40,311 nt of DNA from an uncultured Monoglobus sp. (lineage in GTDB: Bacteria > Bacillota > Clostridia > Monoglobales > Monoglobaceae). The position numbers and the translations under genes are program-made. Positions 1 through 6,522 of this stretch are shown here, one piece after another (the first letter of the stretch is position 1; the number at the start of each line of letters is the position of its first letter). Location of the stretch: NCBI GenBank assembly GCA_947625055.1, contig CANQMT010000025.1, positions 1-40,311 on the forward strand, given 5' to 3'. The notes beneath the pieces were generated by a model, which had not been told where the DNA came from, ran no database searches, and worked only from the letters and a program-made list of their open reading frames with translations.

Positions 1-41
1 AGTTTTTATTTCCAAGACTTATAGCTTTAAGCTTTTCTGAA

Positions 42-64
42 CCCCCGGACTATCCGGGGGTTTT
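42..64 (+). terminator. Intrinsic terminator of an upstream gene outside the window
   Basis: A perfect 8-bp stem (CCCCCGGA paired with TCCGGGGG) with a 3-nt loop is followed by TTTTCTT. It reads on the plus strand, so it most likely ends a gene lying to the left of the window. Confidence 0.85.
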
Positions 65-71
65 CTTAATA

Positions 72-229
72 CAAAAATGCGCCGGCCAAAGCCGACGCAT
101 AAAAACGCAGCCTTGGATGACGCAACTCTTTTTTTACCCAATTACCACCAGTATAAAAAACCAAAGCATACACGTTTTTTCAAAACGGTATACTAATGGT
201 GATTGAGTATTATATAAAAAAGAGTTGCA
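72..229 (-). ncRNA. Candidate structured non-coding RNA, copy A of a two-copy family
   Basis: Read on the minus strand, a promoter (235-263) points at a start near 229, exactly at the first base of a long closed hairpin. Its ends, 216-228 and 122-134, pair over at least 13 bp. Inside are an AT-rich internal loop containing TATAAT, an outer helix (about 187-205 with 139-156), a 6-bp CGTTTT/AAAACG hairpin with a GAA loop, and a 3' side loop with TGTATGCT. A linker (about 101-121) holds ATCCAAG and GCGTTTTT, then comes an intrinsic terminator (stem 77-86/91-100, U-run at 76-72). The linker heptamer at 110-116 is complementary to the terminator loop at 86-92. No ORF is visible. The same order of parts recurs at 24908-25069. 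Function unknown; a 6S-like regulator or an attenuator are options. Confidence 0.6.
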
Positions 230-234
230 ATTCT

Positions 235-263
235 AATATAACATAAATATAAAAATTTGTAAA
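235..263 (-). promoter_or_regulatory. Promoter of structured RNA copy A
   Basis: Minus-strand TTTACA (263-258), 17-bp spacer, TATATT (240-235). The predicted start falls at about 229, the first paired base of the RNA. Confidence 0.6.
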
Positions 264-335
264 TAAAATTTTTTCGACAAATTTCAACTTTATATTTAAA
301 TATTAGAAATTTAACTTATGTAATATAAACTTAAT

Positions 336-364
336 TTGAAAAAAATAAGATATTGTGATATTAT
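336..364 (+). promoter_or_regulatory. Promoter of the type I toxin mRNA
   Basis: TTGAAA (336-341), 17-bp spacer, TATTAT (359-364). Transcription would start near 371, giving a leader of about 125 nt before the toxin start and a transcript of about 280 nt to the terminator at 626-651. Within the leader an AGGGGAGGTG ribosome site (about 434-442) precedes ATG-TAG at 451-456, a start codon followed at once by a stop. Confidence 0.6.
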
Positions 365-495
365 AAGTCAGAGGTGTTTGATAATTTTAATTTTGGCGAT
401 GCAGGGCGGCACAGCCTTCCCATCTTTTAAAGAGGGGAGGTGATTCTCCGATGTAGTTTTTTGAAGAAATTCATAAATGAAAGGAGGTATTGCTT

Positions 496-576
496 GTGAG
501 GAACATATTCAAAGTTCTATTAATAGTATTTTTGATCATTATACTGTTTGCAGTTTTTCCTTATAAAGCAATATAA
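496..576 (+). CDS. Small hydrophobic peptide, probable type I toxin (26 aa)
   Basis: GTG start after AAGGAGGT (481-488). The product begins MRNIFKVL and continues as an uninterrupted run of Ile, Leu, Val and Phe before a short PYKAI tail, so it is a single membrane-spanning peptide. Its size and composition fit membrane-damaging toxins of type I toxin-antitoxin systems (TxpA, BsrG and holin-like toxin group), though I see no specific sequence match. The supporting evidence is the locus: a strong consensus promoter on the opposite strand (662-690) drives an RNA antisense to the 3' end of this transcript, as for txpA/RatA. An alternative is a membrane micropeptide without toxicity, with the antisense RNA acting on something else. 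Confidence 0.65.
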   Translation: MRNIFKVLLIVFLIIILFAVFPYKAI

Positions 577-655
577 CCGCCTCTAAATTTCCAGCCTGAG
601 ACGGTTATATATACTTAATTAATTAGGCTGTGCCGCATAAGCGGTGCCTTTTGTT
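562..655 (-). ncRNA. Antisense RNA, probable type I antitoxin
   Basis: Initiated from the perfect promoter at 662-690, this minus-strand RNA of roughly 90 nt overlaps the toxin 3' untranslated region and the last toxin codons. It carries a GC-rich 5' hairpin (GCACCGC...GCGGC), an AT-rich spacer and the 13-bp hairpin at 571-610. The 3' end is not sharply defined because the run after the hairpin is only partly U-rich. The architecture is repeated at 25846-25949. Confidence 0.6.
571..651 (+). terminator. 3' hairpins and terminator of the toxin mRNA
   Basis: A 13-bp stem with one mismatch (571-583 with 598-610) carries CAGCC (592-596) in its loop. This pentamer is complementary to GGCTG at 626-630, so a pseudoknot is possible. 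A second GC-rich hairpin (about 626-647) is followed by TTTTGTT and is the likely terminator. Confidence 0.6.
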
Positions 656-661
656 AAATTT

Positions 662-690
662 ATTATAACATCTTATCTCTCCCTTGTCAA
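662..690 (-). promoter_or_regulatory. Consensus promoter of the antitoxin RNA
   Basis: Minus strand TTGACA (690-685), exactly 17 bp, TATAAT (667-662): both boxes are perfect. A 9-bp inverted repeat (675-683 with 695-703) straddles the -35 box and could be an operator or a terminator stem. Confidence 0.85.
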
Positions 691-921
691 GCATGGGAGA
701 GATTTAATATATATAATATATATTATTTATTTTATTGTAGGTGATGATGCTGTTGCGGTGGAAAGTGTTTAAAATATATTTTGAAGGTCGTTTTTTCTTT
801 AAAATTTAAGGTGTGAAAATATATTAATTCCGATTTTTCATATTTAACATTATCTACATGTTTATAAATTAAAAATAATTTTACACATATTTTCCACAGT
901 TTATAAATATTTATAATGTTC

Positions 922-1965
922 CTAATTTTTATTGTCTTTTATATGATCCGCCAAAATAACTATCATCCATATCATTCCGAGCGTTCCCATTACAAAATAT
1001 AAATTTTTCACTAAATATGAAAATCCTATTTCTGACAGCGGCAGAGCGCATCCGAAAATAATTATTGACAGAACCGCTCTTTTTAATACGGTATCATGTT
1101 TAAAATAAGACAGAAGTCCGTAGCCTTCGGAAACAGCCGTGGTGAATATTGAAAAAAGAAGACAAACAGAGTATATGTTTTCAATATTTGAATTTATCAT
1201 TCCGGCGAGTTTTTTCATCGGAAAGCTTTCATACCAAAGTGTTTTAAAGTTAAGGCTTATGGACAGCCATACCAAAAATATTAGAAGTCCCGTTATAACT
1301 CCGGCCGCTGCGGAGGCTGTCAGGATAGTCTTTCGGCTTTTTATTGTTTTTGCAAGCGGCGAGAGCACCGCGGCGGCCGTCAGAGTGTTATAGCTGACAT
1401 AACATATTGATAAAAATATCATGTTTCTGTCAAAGCCGGTTAAAAAATTTACAGGATTAAAGGCGGGCGAGTATATTTTTGAGAGTATAGAAAATATGCA
1501 CACGACGGTGATAGTTATTATGATTATAGGAACCAATATTATATTAACGGTCGCTATTCCTTTAATATCAAAAATAAAAACGATAATGCACAGAACCGCC
1601 AGCATAAGAGATCCCGCTGCTTTAGGCGAGTTTAATATTTCACTCAGTATTTCTCCTCCCGATGAAAGCATTACAATAAGGCCGGCGGCGAGATCGGCGA
1701 ATATAAGGCACATAAAGAATTTTTGAATGATTTTTAAATTTGGAAACGTGTTTTTTATGTAATCCGATATATTGTATATATTATGATCGGCGGATTTTTT
1801 TAGTATTATATAACACACGAATGAAAAAAGAAGAGAAGCGATTATTATTCCCGTGTAATCTGAATTTGAACAAAAATTGAAATATTCGCATATTTCTCTT
1901 CCGGAGGCAAATCCCGCCCCGATAATGAGACCCATATATATAAACACAATTTTTAAATGATCCAT
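922..1965 (-). CDS. YkvI-family integral membrane protein
   Basis: The 347-residue product opens with MDHLKIVFIYMGLIIGAGF and continues ASGREICEYF. The GAGFASG motif in the first helix is typical of the YkvI group (COG3949), related to APC-superfamily amino-acid transporters. I count about ten hydrophobic stretches. The substrate is unknown. The start at 1965 is chosen over the in-frame ATG at 1977 because AGG at 1974-1972 serves as its ribosome site, while the earlier ATG lacks one. A weak promoter candidate lies at 2015-2044 (TTGGCA, 18 bp, TATATA). The gene is monocistronic, with no clear terminator downstream. Confidence 0.8.
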   Translation of the reverse strand: MDHLKIVFIYMGLIIGAGFASGREICEYFNFCSNSDYTGIIIASLLFSFVCYIILKKSADHNIYNISDYIKNTFPNLKIIQKFFMCLIFADLAAGLIVMLSSGGEILSEILNSPKAAGSLMLAVLCIIVFIFDIKGIATVNIILVPIIIITITVVCIFSILSKIYSPAFNPVNFLTGFDRNMIFLSICYVSYNTLTAAAVLSPLAKTIKSRKTILTASAAAGVITGLLIFLVWLSISLNFKTLWYESFPMKKLAGMINSNIENIYSVCLLFSIFTTAVSEGYGLLSYFKHDTVLKRAVLSIIIFGCALPLSEIGFSYLVKNLYFVMGTLGMIWMIVILADHIKDNKN

Positions 1966-2072
1966 TTTATACCTCATAATAATGTATATTGTTATCTTAT
2001 TATATATATAATACTATATATGGTGGACTGGTTTTTTATGCCAAAATTATTTAAAAATTTTTCAAAAAAATG

Positions 2073-2101
2073 TTGACAACTTGAAATAAATGTGTTAGTA
2101 T
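2073..2101 (+). promoter_or_regulatory. Promoter of the rpmG-secE-nusG-rplKA operon
   Basis: TTGACA (2073-2078), 17-bp spacer, TAGTAT (2096-2101), 54 bp upstream of rpmG. Confidence 0.7.
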
Positions 2102-2154
2102 AAGTATTGCCTCTTTTGGGGCTTTTATTTGTGTTATGAATTTGAGGTGAGATT

Positions 2155-2304
2155 ATGCAAACAAAGATTACGCTGGCTTGCACGGAATGCAAACAGAGAA
2201 ATTACGACACGACAAAGAATAAGCAGAACTGCCCCGACAGACTTGAGATGAAAAAATATTGCAGATTCTGCAGAAAGCACACTGTTCACAAAGAAACGAG
2301 ATAA
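2155..2304 (+). CDS. rpmG: 50S ribosomal protein L33
   Basis: The 49-residue protein carries the two CxxC pairs of the zinc-binding (C+) form of L33: C9-C12 and C36-C39. It sits on the large subunit near the E site. The start is fixed by GAGGTGAG eleven bases upstream. It is the first gene of the operon and lies 14 bp before secE, the usual Firmicutes order rpmG-secE-nusG. Zinc-dependent L33 can be swapped for a zinc-free paralogue under zinc limitation in some Firmicutes; no paralogue is visible here. Confidence 0.95.
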   Translation: MQTKITLACTECKQRNYDTTKNKQNCPDRLEMKKYCRFCRKHTVHKETR

Positions 2305-2318
2305 TTGAGGTGTAAAAA

Positions 2319-2528
2319 ATGGAAAAAACAAAACCGAGCTTTTTTCAGAGAATATCAAAATATGTAAGAGAAGTTAAGTCCGAAATGAAGAAGGTAGTCT
2401 GGCCTTCGTTCAAAAAGATAAGACAAAACACTCTTGTTGTTATGCTCTATGTTTTTATTGTCGGCATAGTTATCTGGATTTTGGACGCTCTGTTTACATG
2501 GGCAATGTCATTTATTATTAACAGATAA
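2319..2528 (+). CDS. secE: Preprotein translocase subunit SecE
   Basis: A 69-residue protein with the short Gram-positive SecE layout: an amphipathic cytoplasmic part ending in the signature VKSEMKKVVWPS (about residues 19-30), then one transmembrane helix (about 39-60). SecE clamps the SecY channel. It lies 13 bp before nusG with a GAGGTG ribosome site, and its position between rpmG and nusG is almost universal in Firmicutes. Confidence 0.95.
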   Translation: MEKTKPSFFQRISKYVREVKSEMKKVVWPSFKKIRQNTLVVMLYVFIVGIVIWILDALFTWAMSFIINR

Positions 2529-2541
2529 AAGGTGATTATTT

Positions 2542-3066
2542 ATGGCAGACAAAAAAGCTAAGTGGTATGTTGCTCATACTTATTCGGGTTATGAGAATAA
2601 GGTTATGGACGATATATTAAAGACAGTTGAGAACCGCGGAATGGAAGATGTTATCCAGGATGTAAGAGTGCCGATGGAAGAGGTAATCGAGATCAAGGAT
2701 AACAAAAAGAAAATTACCGAGCGCAAAATATTTCCCAGCTATGTTATGGTAAAGATGATAATGAATGATCAAAGCTGGTACGTTGTGCGCAACTGCCGCG
2801 GCGTTACGGGGTTTGTCGGCCCCGGCTCAAAACCCGTCGCCCTTACCGATGAGGAAATTGAAAAAATGGGTCTTGAAAACAAGACGATCAAGATCGATTT
2901 TGAAGTCGGCGACAGCATCAGAGTTAAATACGGAGCTCTCGAGGGATTTTTGGGAGTTATTACGGATATTAACTTTGAGAAGGAAAAGGTTAAGGTCAAG
3001 GTATCAATGTTCGGAAGAGACACGGATGTTGATCTTGAATTTAATCAGATAGAATCAATTGCATAA
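2542..3066 (+). CDS. nusG: Transcription elongation/termination factor NusG
   Basis: 174 residues. The NGN domain (about 5-105) begins KWYVAHTYSGYENKV and includes the FPSYVMV core strand; the KOW motif follows at about 122-150 (VGDSIRVKYG). NusG binds the RNA polymerase clamp, links transcription with translation through S10 and assists Rho. Length is normal for Firmicutes. Start supported by AAAGGTG upstream. A 164-bp leader containing an L1-stalk mimic separates it from rplK. Confidence 0.96.
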   Translation: MADKKAKWYVAHTYSGYENKVMDDILKTVENRGMEDVIQDVRVPMEEVIEIKDNKKKITERKIFPSYVMVKMIMNDQSWYVVRNCRGVTGFVGPGSKPVALTDEEIEKMGLENKTIKIDFEVGDSIRVKYGALEGFLGVITDINFEKEKVKVKVSMFGRDTDVDLEFNQIESIA

Positions 3067-3119
3067 ATTTGTTACCCACACGGATTTTTCCGTTTATATA
3101 TACTCGTTCTAAACGGGTC

Positions 3120-3148
3120 GTGGGAGGGCGTAAGCCCGATATTACCAC
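3120..3148 (+). promoter_or_regulatory. L1-binding leader element upstream of rplK (23S L1-stalk mimic)
   Basis: GTGG (3120-3123), GA, a GGGC-GTAA-GCCC hairpin (3126-3137), GATATTA, CCAC (3145-3148). 23S rRNA helix 76-78, the L1 site, has the same layout: GTGGGAGG on one side and TACCAC on the other, enclosing an asymmetric internal loop. L1 represses the rplK-rplA mRNA through such mimicry in known bacteria. Two further small hairpins precede it at about 3072-3116. Confidence 0.75.
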
Positions 3149-3230
3149 AAAAGCAACAGCTTATCAAATAATTGGCTGACAGCGGTATTTGATATGCGGC
3201 TGCTGAATGTGTACGAGGAGGTGTATTCAC

Positions 3231-3656
3231 ATGGCACAAAAAATTACCGGTTATATTAAGCTGCAAATTCCCGCGGGTCAAGCCACACCGGCTCCCCCTG
3301 TAGGTCCTGCTCTCGGTCAGCACGGCGTGAATATCATGGAGTTTACAAAGCAGTTTAATGAAAAAACAAGAGCTGATATGGGAACTATTATACCCGTTGT
3401 TATCACGGTATATCAGGACAGATCGTTCTCGTTTATAACCAAGACTCCGCCGGCTCCGGTTCTTATCAAAAAGGCCTGCGGCATTGAGAAGGGTTCGGGA
3501 GTTCCGAACAAGACAAAGGTGGCTCAGATAACAAAGGCCGCTCTGCAGGAGATAGCCGAAAAGAAGATGCAGGATCTTAACGCCGCGTCTTTGGAGGCAG
3601 CGATGTCTATGATCGCCGGAACAGCCCGCTCAATGGGTATCACGGTAGAGGAGTAA
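3231..3656 (+). CDS. rplK: 50S ribosomal protein L11
   Basis: 141 residues, the usual L11 length. The N-terminal domain has the proline- and glycine-rich signature [19 protein letters not shown]; the C-terminal domain (about 70-141) binds the GTPase-associated centre of 23S rRNA and contains GTARSMGI near the end. L11 takes part in factor-dependent GTP hydrolysis and RelA activation. The ATG at 3231 after GAGGAGGTG is chosen over an upstream in-frame ATG at 3207, because the extra residues are not L11-like and overlap the leader. Confidence 0.97.
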   Translation: MAQKITGYIKLQIPAGQATPAPPVGPALGQHGVNIMEFTKQFNEKTRADMGTIIPVVITVYQDRSFSFITKTPPAPVLIKKACGIEKGSGVPNKTKVAQITKAALQEIAEKKMQDLNAASLEAAMSMIAGTARSMGITVEE

Positions 3657-3676
3657 GTTTCAGGAATTCAAGAAAA

Positions 3677-3707
3677 GTGGGAGGAATTTTAAATTCTGTG
3701 TAACCAC
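3677..3707 (+). promoter_or_regulatory. Second L1-binding leader element, upstream of rplA
   Basis: GTGG (3677-3680), GA, GGAATT...AATTC hairpin (3683-3696), TGTGTAA, CCAC (3704-3707). This is the same outline as the element at 3120-3148 with different hairpin bases, so the GTGG/CCAC frame and GA bulge are conserved while the stem has changed. It ends seven bases before the rplA ribosome site, well placed for translational repression by L1. Confidence 0.75.
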
Positions 3708-3723
3708 GAAGGAGGATTAATTT

Positions 3724-4419
3724 ATGAAGAAAGGTAAAAAGTATCAGGAAGCTTCAAAACTCATTGAGAGAGGAAAGCTTTATGATCCCGACGAAGCGCT
3801 TCAGCTTGTTTGCAAGACGGCTTCCGCCAAGTTTGACGAGACGGTCGAGCTCCATGCAAAATTGGGCGTTGACTCAAGACACGCCGATCAGCAGGTAAGA
3901 GGCGCCGTTGTTCTCCCCAACGGAACGGGTAAGAACGTTAAAGTTCTTGTATTTGCCCGCGACGATAAGGCGGAGGCGGCAAAAGCTGCCGGCGCCGATT
4001 ATGTGGGAGCCGAGGATATGGCCCAGAAAATTCAGACCGAGAACTGGTTTGATTTTGACGTTGCTATAGCAAGTCCCGATATGATGGGAGTTGTAGGAAG
4101 AATAGGAAGAATACTCGGTCCTAAGGGTCTTATGCCTAACCCCAAGGCCGGTACAGTTACTCCGGATGTCGCCAAGGCGGTTGAGGAGGCTAAGGCCGGT
4201 AAGATAGAATACAGACTTGACAAGGCTAATATCATTCACTGTCCGATCGGCAAGGTATCGTTCGGTCCCGAGAAGCTTAACGAAAACTTTAAGGTTCTTA
4301 TGAGCGCGATCATCAAGGCTAAACCTGCGGCGGCGAAGGGTATGTATTTAAGATCCGTAACCATCGCTTCAACGATGGGCCCCGGCATAAAGATAGCCGG
4401 CAATAAATTAGAAGCTTAG
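3724..4419 (+). CDS. rplA: 50S ribosomal protein L1
   Basis: 231 residues, standard length. Recognisable L1 blocks include [32 protein letters not shown] and [19 protein letters not shown]1 forms the mobile stalk that moves deacylated tRNA out of the E site, and represses its own operon by binding the leader. Start supported by GAAGGAGG ten bases upstream. A new promoter begins immediately after its stop codon, so rplJ-rplL can be transcribed separately. Confidence 0.97.
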   Translation: MKKGKKYQEASKLIERGKLYDPDEALQLVCKTASAKFDETVELHAKLGVDSRHADQQVRGAVVLPNGTGKNVKVLVFARDDKAEAAKAAGADYVGAEDMAQKIQTENWFDFDVAIASPDMMGVVGRIGRILGPKGLMPNPKAGTVTPDVAKAVEEAKAGKIEYRLDKANIIHCPIGKVSFGPEKLNENFKVLMSAIIKAKPAAAKGMYLRSVTIASTMGPGIKIAGNKLEA

Positions 4420-4421
4420 TA

Positions 4422-4450
4422 TTGACAAATATTGATTTTTATGTTAAAAT
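4422..4450 (+). promoter_or_regulatory. Promoter of rplJ-rplL
   Basis: TTGACA (4422-4427), 17-bp spacer, TAAAAT (4445-4450), placed two bases after the rplA stop codon. Confidence 0.85.
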
Positions 4451-4456
4451 AAATAT

Positions 4457-4594
4457 TTGTTGAAATTATTCCGCAGACAGCAGGGGGCGGCCGCAGAAAT
4501 CAGCGGCATCAGCCGTAAGTCCTGCCGAGGATGATATATTACATTAATTTTATCGCGTAATTATATCCCTCGTATGTTTGCGAGGGATTTTTTA
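4457..4594 (+). promoter_or_regulatory. L10 leader with transcription attenuator
   Basis: The conserved core of the L10-leader family is visible: GCAGACAGCAGG at about 4473-4484 and CCTGCCGAGG at 4521-4530, which pair around variable stems. Downstream, ATCCCTCG (4565-4572) and CGAGGGAT (4581-4588) form a perfect 8-bp stem followed by TTTTTT, a clear intrinsic terminator before rplJ. Known L10 leaders bind the L10(L12)4 complex, so excess L10-L12 should reduce rplJ-rplL expression. Here terminator control is the most likely mode. Confidence 0.9.
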
Positions 4595-4613
4595 CGGAAG
4601 GAGGAATAGATCA

Positions 4614-5234
4614 ATGCCAAGCGCAAAAATATTGGAAAGCAAAAAGGCTATGGTTAAGGAGCTGGCTGACAGACTTAACAACGCACAGGCCGGTGTTCTG
4701 GCCGATTACAGAGGCCTCACGGTCGAGCAGGACACAGAGCTTCGCCGCAAACTCCGCGAAGCCAATGTTCAATATACGGTTATTAAAAACAGTATTATTC
4801 ATTTTGCCGTTAAAGAAGCCGGACTTGACGGACTTGACAGCGTTTTGGAAGGTCCCACGGCTCTCGCGACCAGCGTCGATGATGTTGTTTCACCCGCGAA
4901 GGTTCTTTATGATTTTGCAAAAGACAATGAAAGTCTTGAGCTTAAGGGCGGTTTCGTTGAAGGAGAGGTCATCTCGATTGACGAGGTTAAAAAATATGCT
5001 TCGATCCCTTCAAAAGAAGTTCTTATTTCAAAAATGCTGGGATCGCTGCTTTCGCCTATCGGCGCTCTTGCCCGCACACTTCAGGCTATAGTGGACGAGG
5101 AAGCAACTCCCGGCCACGGCGGTTCGGAAGATGCGCCTGCTGAGGAGGCAAAGGCAGACGAAGAGCCCAAGGCTGAAGAAGCGCCCGCCGAGGCGCCGGC
5201 AGAAGAGGCGGCTGAAGCGCCTGCTGCCGAATAA
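4614..5234 (+). CDS. rplJ: 50S ribosomal protein L10 with long acidic tail
   Basis: 206 residues. The first ~165 are ordinary L10: N-terminal rRNA-binding domain with ADYRGLTVEQ and YTVIKNSI, then the helix that carries L7/L12 dimers. From about residue 163 a roughly 44-residue Ala/Glu/Pro-rich tail with repeated EAPAE-type units extends the protein beyond the usual 165-175. Start at 4614 (ATG-CCA after GGAGGAATAG) is preferred to an in-frame codon at 4578, which lies inside the attenuator hairpin. Confidence 0.95.
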   Translation: MPSAKILESKKAMVKELADRLNNAQAGVLADYRGLTVEQDTELRRKLREANVQYTVIKNSIIHFAVKEAGLDGLDSVLEGPTALATSVDDVVSPAKVLYDFAKDNESLELKGGFVEGEVISIDEVKKYASIPSKEVLISKMLGSLLSPIGALARTLQAIVDEEATPGHGGSEDAPAEEAKADEEPKAEEAPAEAPAEEAAEAPAAE

Positions 5235-5285
5235 TTAATATTTGAAAAGTAATCTTTAAAATTTTAAAAAATGGAGGATAAAAAA

Positions 5286-5657
5286 ATGGCTGATATAACA
5301 AAAATTCTTGATGAAATTAAAGAGTTAAAATTGGTTGAAGTTAATGACCTGGTTAAGGCTTTGGAAGAAGAATTCGGCGTAAGTGCCGCGGCTCCCGTTA
5401 TGGTTGCCGGCGCTGCCGGTGAAGCCGGCGGCGGTGCTGCTGAGCAGACCGAGTTTGACGTTATTCTGACGGGCGCAGGCGCTCAGAAGATCAAGGTTAT
5501 CAAGGTCGTTCGCGAGATCACAAGCCTCGGACTGGCTGACGCGAAGGCTCTTGTTGACGGCGCTCCCAAGGCTGTTAAGGAAGGCGTTTCCAAGGAAGAA
5601 GCCGAAGAGATCAAGACAAAGCTCGAAGAAGTTGGCGCTCAGGTTGAGCTCAAATAA
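5286..5657 (+). CDS. rplL: 50S ribosomal protein L7/L12
   Basis: 123 residues: N-terminal dimerisation helices (about 1-33), Ala/Gly-rich hinge (about 36-54, [11 protein letters not shown]), and the globular C-terminal domain (about 57-123) containing [16 protein letters not shown], which recruits elongation factors. ATG at 5286 follows ATGGAGG with correct spacing; an in-frame ATG at 5271 overlaps that site and is rejected. The strong terminator after it closes the operon. Confidence 0.97.
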   Translation: MADITKILDEIKELKLVEVNDLVKALEEEFGVSAAAPVMVAGAAGEAGGGAAEQTEFDVILTGAGAQKIKVIKVVREITSLGLADAKALVDGAPKAVKEGVSKEEAEEIKTKLEEVGAQVELK

Positions 5658-5677
5658 TCGAATTTGTTTAAAATCGG

Positions 5678-5705
5678 GCCGCGCTTTAAAGCGCGGCTCT
5701 TTTTT
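5678..5705 (+). terminator. Intrinsic terminator after rplL
   Basis: The palindrome GCCGCGCTTTAAAGCGCGGC (5678-5697) is followed by TCTTTTTT. rpoB would normally be reached here in most bacteria; instead transcription ends. Confidence 0.92.
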
Positions 5706-5713
5706 GCCGTAAG

Positions 5714-5742
5714 TTGAATTTCCGAAAAATTTGTGTTATAAT
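5714..5742 (+). promoter_or_regulatory. Promoter of comF
   Basis: TTGAAT (5714-5719), 17-bp spacer, TATAAT (5737-5742). Its position inside the 5' part of the longest possible reading frame argues for the shorter protein starting at 5774. Confidence 0.8.
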
Positions 5743-5773
5743 TTCAGTAATATTAAATTATCGGAGTAAAATC

Positions 5774-6511
5774 ATGAGTTTTATTGATAAAATATTATTT
5801 GTCTTTTATCCCGGAAAGTGCGCTTTCTGCGGAGAATTGATGCCTTACAGCAAAACCGGAGTGTATATCTGCGGCGACTGCTTAAAAAGCATAAGATTTT
5901 GCGTGAATGAGAAATGCTGTCCGATTTGCGGCGTTCCCATCGTCAATGACAAAAAAATATGCGATGAGTGTTTTTCTCTGAAGAAAAACGGGACCTCAGT
6001 GAGCTATGACAAAATCGTGTCCTCGTGCATATATGACAAAAGCACAAAAAACGGGATATTAAAATTTAAAACGGGAGCCGCGGGCGGCTCATATTCAACT
6101 TTTGCGGGGATAATAGCTCCAATAGTAAGATCATCGCTTAAAAATATTGATCTTATTGTTGCTGTGCCTCCGAGAAAAGAGAGAATGATCAGATCCGGCT
6201 TTGATCAGTGTCATGTTTTGGCAGATAAAATTTCAAAGTTACTTGATATTCCATATAAGAAAAACGCAATGCGCCGAATAAGAGAAACCGGAAAACAGTC
6301 GTCTTTAAGCGGAGAAATGAGAAGGGAAAATCTCAAAGGCGTTTTTGAAGCCGTGATAGACCGCGGCATAATTAAAAATAAAAATATTCTTGTGATAGAC
6401 GATGTAAAGACCACCGGCTCCACGATCAACGAGTGCGCTGCGGCTCTAAAGAAAAAAGGCGCCGCACATGTGTACGGCGCCGTTATAGCCGAAACGAATC
6501 TTGAAAGATGA
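5774..6511 (+). CDS. ComF-family phosphoribosyltransferase-like protein
   Basis: 245 residues. The N-terminal part has a cysteine-rich zinc-ribbon region (C16/C19, C33/C36, C49/C52, C63/C66) typical of ComFC. The C-terminal type I phosphoribosyltransferase fold ends with the PRPP-binding motif LVIDDVKTTGST (about 206-217) and has PPRKERMIRSGFDQ upstream. ComFC is needed for DNA uptake in competent Bacillus, but the family is also widespread in non-competent Clostridia. No comFA or other competence gene is nearby. It ends 11 bp from the end of convergent polC. Confidence 0.88.
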   Translation: MSFIDKILFVFYPGKCAFCGELMPYSKTGVYICGDCLKSIRFCVNEKCCPICGVPIVNDKKICDECFSLKKNGTSVSYDKIVSSCIYDKSTKNGILKFKTGAAGGSYSTFAGIIAPIVRSSLKNIDLIVAVPPRKERMIRSGFDQCHVLADKISKLLDIPYKKNAMRRIRETGKQSSLSGEMRRENLKGVFEAVIDRGIIKNKNILVIDDVKTTGSTINECAAALKKKGAAHVYGAVIAETNLER

Positions 6512-6522
6512 AATTTTAAAAA

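Noticed and set aside
122-228. Miniature inverted-repeat transposable element
   Set aside because: The long inverted repeat lacks flanking target duplications, and the promoter/terminator placement fits a transcribed RNA better.
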